Made by a program: the position numbers and the translations under genes. A stretch of 64,000 nucleotides of DNA from Lepas anatifera (Eukaryota > Arthropoda > Thecostraca > Lepadidae), in NCBI GenBank assembly GCA_034440635.1, contig JAOTON010001055.1:1-64000 (forward strand), read 5' to 3'. Below the pieces are notes generated by a model. The model ran no database searches. It had not been told where the DNA came from and worked only from the letters and a program-made list of their open reading frames with translations. Numbering within the stretch: the stretch's first letter is position 1; each line of letters begins with the position of its first letter. This document shows, piece by piece, positions 61,201-64,000 of this stretch.

Positions 61201-62991
61201 ACATACAGAATGGGCTCCAGGCGAGGTGCTGATTTCTAACGCTTGTGTGTTTGTGTCTCCATGCTTACTTTTGTTACCTGATTATGGTGCAGAAGTTAAT
61301 GACTTTGGGCCTGGCCAGCTACCGAGCCGACGAGCCATTCAGACTATCACCTACGCCGCCGCTGCCATCCGTGGCGCGCCAGTGGCCTGGCCACAATGTG
61401 AAGTCAAATGAACATGATCGTTCAATGAATACTGACTGTTAATACGTCTTGTGGAGAGGGGCTGGGGTCAACGCGCAGTGGAGGGTTCCTAAAGTGCCCC
61501 CCTGAGATCTTGGAAATGAAGAGGGCTAGTAATGTGTGCGTTTGGAAGTTTGTGGGGGTCATAATGATATAAATTATAATCAATCGCTGTTGACCCTGGT
61601 CAACGAAAGGCTAGACGAGGTGGTAATGGTCAAATCTGGGCCGCACTGGAGGCCTGTTGGGAAATGCCGTGATAATGCGAAAAGGTCTGGAATAGACTGA
61701 AACTGGACTTTGTTCATGGAAAGAAGGTAAAAAATGTCTTGAAATTACTCCCAATAATGTACACTATAACTGGCACTTGAGAAACCATGGGGCGGGAAAT
61801 GAGGTTTTGACCCCGACTTACGATCTGTGGCTTGGACCTGTGACCTTGACGTTAGAGTAACTTCAACTGTGACGTCTTGACATAACATACGTCATACTGA
61901 GGAATGCCACCCGACCGAGGGCAATGAGGGAGAAGGGACTTGGCGTTATTACGTCACCACTCGGTGTACATTGAAGGCAAACTGGTGTGACTGCGCGATT
62001 GTAGCGCTCCGGAATGGGGCGTGACTTCAAAAACCCGTTAATTAAAAACAATCCATCGATTTTCAAAGTTCTTTCACGAATGGACGCGCCTATGAATTCG
62101 CCAAGATGTAGCCAAGTAGCGTTTTCTGACTGCGAACGGTTCTCCGGCCAGCTGCGAAAATAAGTAGGGTAGGGGAGACACTTTAGGACCCCTCCCACTG
62201 CGCGTGTTAGTGTCGTCCGCATAATTTTCATAGCAGTATAATATGGTCGACGCAGCTAGTGTGCTGCGAATTCGTAATTGCTGCACCGTTGTATTGCAAC
62301 TGGAATTGGAGCGGAATTTTATCGAGGCAATGTATCGACCAGCTCTGCTGCTTTGTTGGGCAGCCCCCGGCCAAAGTCCAGTGACCGGGTGCCGAAGTAC
62401 AGAATGCCCTGCACCGACGGCCGTGACTGACGCAACCACAAACTCCATTTGTGTAGCGTGTGTGTTGTACTCGTATTTCTGTAGTAACCTGGTCAATGAT
62501 TTGTGCCTTTATTCGTCGACTTCTATTGTTGTTGCGTTATGGGTAGACGAGTGTGCTGTATGAACGGCTGTGCCTCTTTGTGCATTTCTCCCGTGCCGTT
62601 CCCCGTATTGGAGCTGACAAATGATTCCCTAGTATTTTTTATCTATAGATGACTCATGAATTTGCACATAGATATACATATAGTCGAAAATTATCCGATG
62701 TGCATGTCATCACAAATGGAACAGGCACCCGAATGGCCTCCTCCCACTTTTGTTGCCGACGGACTTGTTCTGGTGGTGGCGGAGGCTGACCTAGATACTT
62801 GTCTGCTTTGGATTGAGTACGTGTTTTCATGGATCATGCATGGCCCAGTCGTCTGTTGACAACTGTAAGTGATGGTTGCCGTTTTTTGCCACAGGTGGCA
62901 GCAGTGTCGACGCTGGTGAGCGGTGATCAGCTCCAGTCCTTTGTGTTCCGCAGCTACAATCATCCGCACCACGTGCAGTCCCATTATCAAG
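51945..62991 (+). CDS. PNPLA8: Calcium-independent phospholipase A2 gamma (PNPLA8-like), 3' end beyond window
   Basis: Six exons are in phase. The reconstructed protein runs from a divergent N-terminus through TRHLVSMVRSARSE..RVEDLSRHLQQYP, a helical segment, the ATP/glycine-rich GCGIRILSIDGGG, the oxyanion GGGIRG, the lipase box CGVSTG with the nucleophilic Ser, and on to KVAAVSTLVSG. Spacing matches iPLA2-gamma closely. The enzyme hydrolyses fatty acyl ester bonds of phospholipids in mitochondria and peroxisomes. The catalytic Asp (DGG) exon and the rest are past the window end. Further 5' exons with a targeting sequence may exist. Confidence 0.92.
52440..57322. repeat. 49-bp minisatellite, about 99 copies, running into the exon 2 acceptor
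   Basis: Unit TCATGACATTGATACCTGTC GTTCGGTACTGTCAAGTGGA CCGCCCCTG repeats at exactly 49 bp from about 52520 to 56450; the last 850 bp contain a GGCGCGTGGACCG variant. The array ends at the true acceptor CGTTCGGCTGCAG|GGCAG. A diverged copy at the far (5') edge, about 52490-52510, again reads TTCGGCTGCAGGGCAG, the splice junction itself. A private change (CTGTTGTTCGG) occurs at 54011 and 55040, 1,029 bp or 21 units apart. Confidence 0.97.
57323..57460 (+). CDS. PNPLA8: iPLA2-gamma exon 2
   Basis: Reads GSVDARTRHLVSMVRSARSE, then MSRSRRVEDLSRHLQQYPQA and INLAYR. It matches the family block SVxxRTRxLVxxLR..RVEEL..HL..FP. Acceptor CGGCTGCAG, donor CTACAGG|GTCAGT, 46 codons. Confidence 0.92.
57461..57925. 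other. iPLA2-gamma intron 2, 5' part
   Basis: Unique sequence before the 78-bp array. Nothing recognised. Confidence 0.5.
57945..58855. repeat. 78-80 bp minisatellite copying the exon 3 acceptor and start
   Basis: About 12 units of GTGGAGCGGTGTAACGCCTG TGCGCTGGTTCTCAG|GAGGG CGCGGTCTCCGGTCTGCTGC TGGTCTGGGAGGAAACTA. The last copy, CTGGTTTTCAG|GAGGGCGCGG, is the real junction of exon 3. Some 40 exon bases (EGAVSGLLLVWEET) recur in each copy. A 247-residue plus frame and a 234-residue minus frame here are repeat read-through. Confidence 0.96.
58810..58964 (+). CDS. PNPLA8: iPLA2-gamma exon 3: ATP motif and glycine-rich loop
   Basis: Reads EGAVSGLLLVWEETADAVVR, then MQLREALALLGYITPPAGCG and IRILSIDGGGIR. 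The GxGIRILSIDGGG block is the family signature for nucleotide binding and oxyanion hole. The acceptor is the last unit of the upstream array. The donor is ATCAG|GTCAGG, phase 2. Confidence 0.95.
58965..59458. other. iPLA2-gamma intron 3, 5' part
   Basis: Unique sequence; no exon or array seen before the SINE. Confidence 0.5.
59459..59623 (+). mobile_element. tRNA-derived SINE, copy 3, ending 33 bp before exon 4
   Basis: Head GGTGGTTTAGAGGTCAGCG, B-box-like GCGGGTATAAAGCCCGGTGG, body GGCGACTCCGCATGACCCTG and tail GATCGGCCCCAATA. Same family as 32393 and 34741. Like the copy before BRPF exon 19 it lies directly before an acceptor of the form GGCGGCAG. Confidence 0.7.
59657..59775 (+). CDS. 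PNPLA8: iPLA2-gamma exon 4: catalytic serine
   Basis: Completes RGVLAIELLRELERLSGQPV and reads HQMFDLICGVSTGALLAALL. GVSTG is the GXSXG lipase box with the nucleophile Ser. The acceptor is GTGGCGGCAG and the donor CTCG|GTTAGT. Confidence 0.95.
59960..60190. repeat. About 40-bp degenerate repeat in iPLA2-gamma intron 4
   Basis: GCAATGTAACGCTATATCGT and related phrases with TTCTGTCCCGAG recur 5-6 times. The unit does not include either splice site. Confidence 0.7.
60385..60590 (+). CDS. PNPLA8: iPLA2-gamma exon 5
   Basis: Reads GPLRRSLDDVEEMYTRLGTE, VFQQTRLKGTTKLLWEHSYY and DTEVWKNILRRHLGEQRLIS, ending HVPK. It matches the family blocks LDxxExxYxxLGxxVF and YDxxxWExIL. The acceptor is GTGCCGGCAG and the donor CCCAAG|GTATCC, phase 0. 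Confidence 0.94.
60591..61465. other. iPLA2-gamma intron 5, first part
   Basis: AT-rich. A short GC-rich stretch at 61290-61400 keeps two frames open but has no usable splice pair and no family match. Confidence 0.4.
61470..62206. mobile_element. MITE with ACGCGCAGTGG inverted ends
   Basis: ACGCGCAGTGGAGGGTTCCT and AAAGTGCCCC at 61471 are the reverse complement, with small changes, of CACTTTAGGACCCCTCCCAC plus TGCGCGTG ending about 62206. 737 bp between ends. An open minus frame inside (61863-62231) may be a remnant but has no motif I can name. Confidence 0.6.
62210..62894. other. iPLA2-gamma intron 5, last part
   Basis: No exon or repeat recognised. The ATG at 62538 begins MGRRVCCMNGC, faintly like a THAP-domain start, but it ends at once. 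Confidence 0.35.
62895..62991 (+). CDS. PNPLA8: iPLA2-gamma exon 6, possible GC donor
   Basis: Reads VAAVSTLVSGDQLQSFVFRS, then YNHPHHVQSHYQ, like the family VAAVSTxVxxxxxxxFVFRNY..HYxG. The acceptor is TTGCCACAG. At the end the phase-correct donor would be TCAAG|GCACGT, a GC donor. The GT alternative, GGCAC|GTGATC, is weak. The gene continues past the window. Confidence 0.8.
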
Positions 62992-63028
62992 GCACGTGAT
63001 CTGCTGCTGGTCGGTTTACTTGTGCCAT

Positions 63029-63468
63029 CAATGGTGGATCCAGGGGGGGCAATAAAAGCGTTCGCTCTCCACAAATGAAAAAGCTCTGGGCAAAACTAAG
63101 GTTTTTGCCCTCCCCAAGCTGTCGACCCCGGCGACTTTGCATTTTATAGGTAAGATTTTGGTCCTTCTACTAAACCACTCAACTCTAAACGGAACCCGTC
63201 AGTTTCAGTGGAAACACTGGGTCTGGGTCATCTTTATCTTTAAAATAGTTTTTTTTTCAGCTAAAAATCATTGGATAGAAAAAACAAGCTTCTCGTGGAT
63301 ACCTCTTTCACCCCGTCACTTTTTGTTTTGCTTTTCGTCTTGTGTTTACCTCCCCCTCCCCTTCGAATCTACCAGCTATTACATTGTGACCAAATTTTTC
63401 ATCGCTTGACGTTTTCTCTTTTTTCGACTTTGGTTTGCCGCCAAACCTACCGGCTAGACCCGCCACTG
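63029..63468. mobile_element. CAGTGGCGGATCC-family hAT-like element, copy 2
   Basis: Begins CAATGGTGGATCCAGGGGGG and ends GGCTAGACCCGCCACTG, an inverted-repeat pair, 440 bp. It is colinear with 46858-47245 (GGGCAAAACTAAGGTTTTTG). No target duplication is visible. No transposase. Confidence 0.7.
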
Positions 63469-63474
63469 CATGTC

Positions 63475-64000
63475 GATCCCTACCAGACAAGCTTTCTTCA
63501 TCAACGTAAAAGACTTGTGGATCATGTAGGCTAAAAAGGCCCTGTAAACTGGATTGGTTACAGTCCAGGAAAGTTTGAAGCTTTTTAAAGTGTTAGTGGC
63601 TCCATGCTGTAAAGCTCGCAAATTAAAAAGGTCACTTTTAATGCAACTGAAAACGTAGCATTGTCCCCTCCAAATAACTGGATTCCCCAAAGACGGACAC
63701 TAAAAACACCTGCGGCGCCGGAGCGGTCGTACCACTGGTTCTAAATGTCAGACAACGGGCGGAGCTGGGTAAAGAGGCATTGGAGCGCATGCAAATGTAC
63801 ATAAAAACGCACACGCATAAATTAACGTCTGAGAGTAAAGGAACATCACCCGTGAAAAATGTTTGATCACGCGCGTGAAGATGGCTTCAAGAACCGCCTT
63901 TGATAGTTGCCGAGAATATCCAGAAAACCTAGTCCAGCCTATGCTGTGTGTTAGCAAAAAGACTGGGGACTGACAGGAAGTTGCAGGTAGCAGAGTCGGT
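63475..64000. other. iPLA2-gamma intron, nothing recognised
   Basis: No exon carrying the expected catalytic DGG block is found before the window ends. Confidence 0.5.

Noticed and set aside
62538..62563. THAP-domain start (MGRRVCCMNGC)
   Set aside because: Only about ten residues, then a stop. No downstream HC ligands.

Overview
This window is animal nuclear DNA. It has spliced genes with GT-AG introns, GC-rich coding exons in AT-richer surroundings, tRNA-derived SINEs, decayed non-LTR retrotransposons and many short inverted-repeat elements. Nothing in it fixes the species. The proteins look like those of an invertebrate, possibly an arthropod or crustacean, but that is a guess. Most long open frames here are read-through of tandem repeats and are not genes.

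Layout. 1-13.5 kb is mobile-element debris: a decayed reverse transcriptase on the minus strand, foldback DNA, a piggyBac-like element with TTAA ends, and three broken copies of one LINE family, one of them split by a 453-bp insertion. 13.55-37.67 kb, plus strand, is a complete gene of about 21 coding exons for a BRPF-family scaffold (BRPF1/peregrin, fly Br140). Its order is C2H2 finger, EPC-like region, PHD finger, zinc knuckle, second PHD, bromodomain and C-terminal PWWP. 41.27-42.71 kb, minus strand, is a small gene of three or four exons that I do not recognise. 45-50.9 kb is a cluster of hAT-like and other terminal-inverted-repeat elements plus a tRNA-derived SINE. 51.9-63.0 kb, plus strand, is the 5' and middle part of a calcium-independent phospholipase A2 gamma (PNPLA8-like) gene, cut off by the window end before the catalytic Asp exon.

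The strongest unusual signal is in the introns of these two genes. At nine splice junctions in eight introns, a tandem repeat lies directly on the junction. At most of them the repeat unit is a copy of the splice site plus adjoining exon bases: units of 20-28, 39, 45, 46, 74, 21, 49 and 78 bp, and one 65-bp duplication, with 2 to about 99 copies. A further intron is almost entirely a CT microsatellite beginning within the donor. Two SINE copies also end 25-35 bp upstream of acceptors, one in each gene. This suggests that splice junctions act as seeds for minisatellite growth in this genome, leaving arrays of decoy splice sites beside the real ones.

BRPF proteins scaffold MOZ/MORF and HBO1 histone acetyltransferase complexes, and iPLA2-gamma acts in mitochondrial and peroxisomal lipid remodelling. 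Nothing suggests the two genes work together; they are ordinary neighbours. Exon boundaries were set by eye from reading frame, GT/AG signals and remembered family sequence, not by alignment software.
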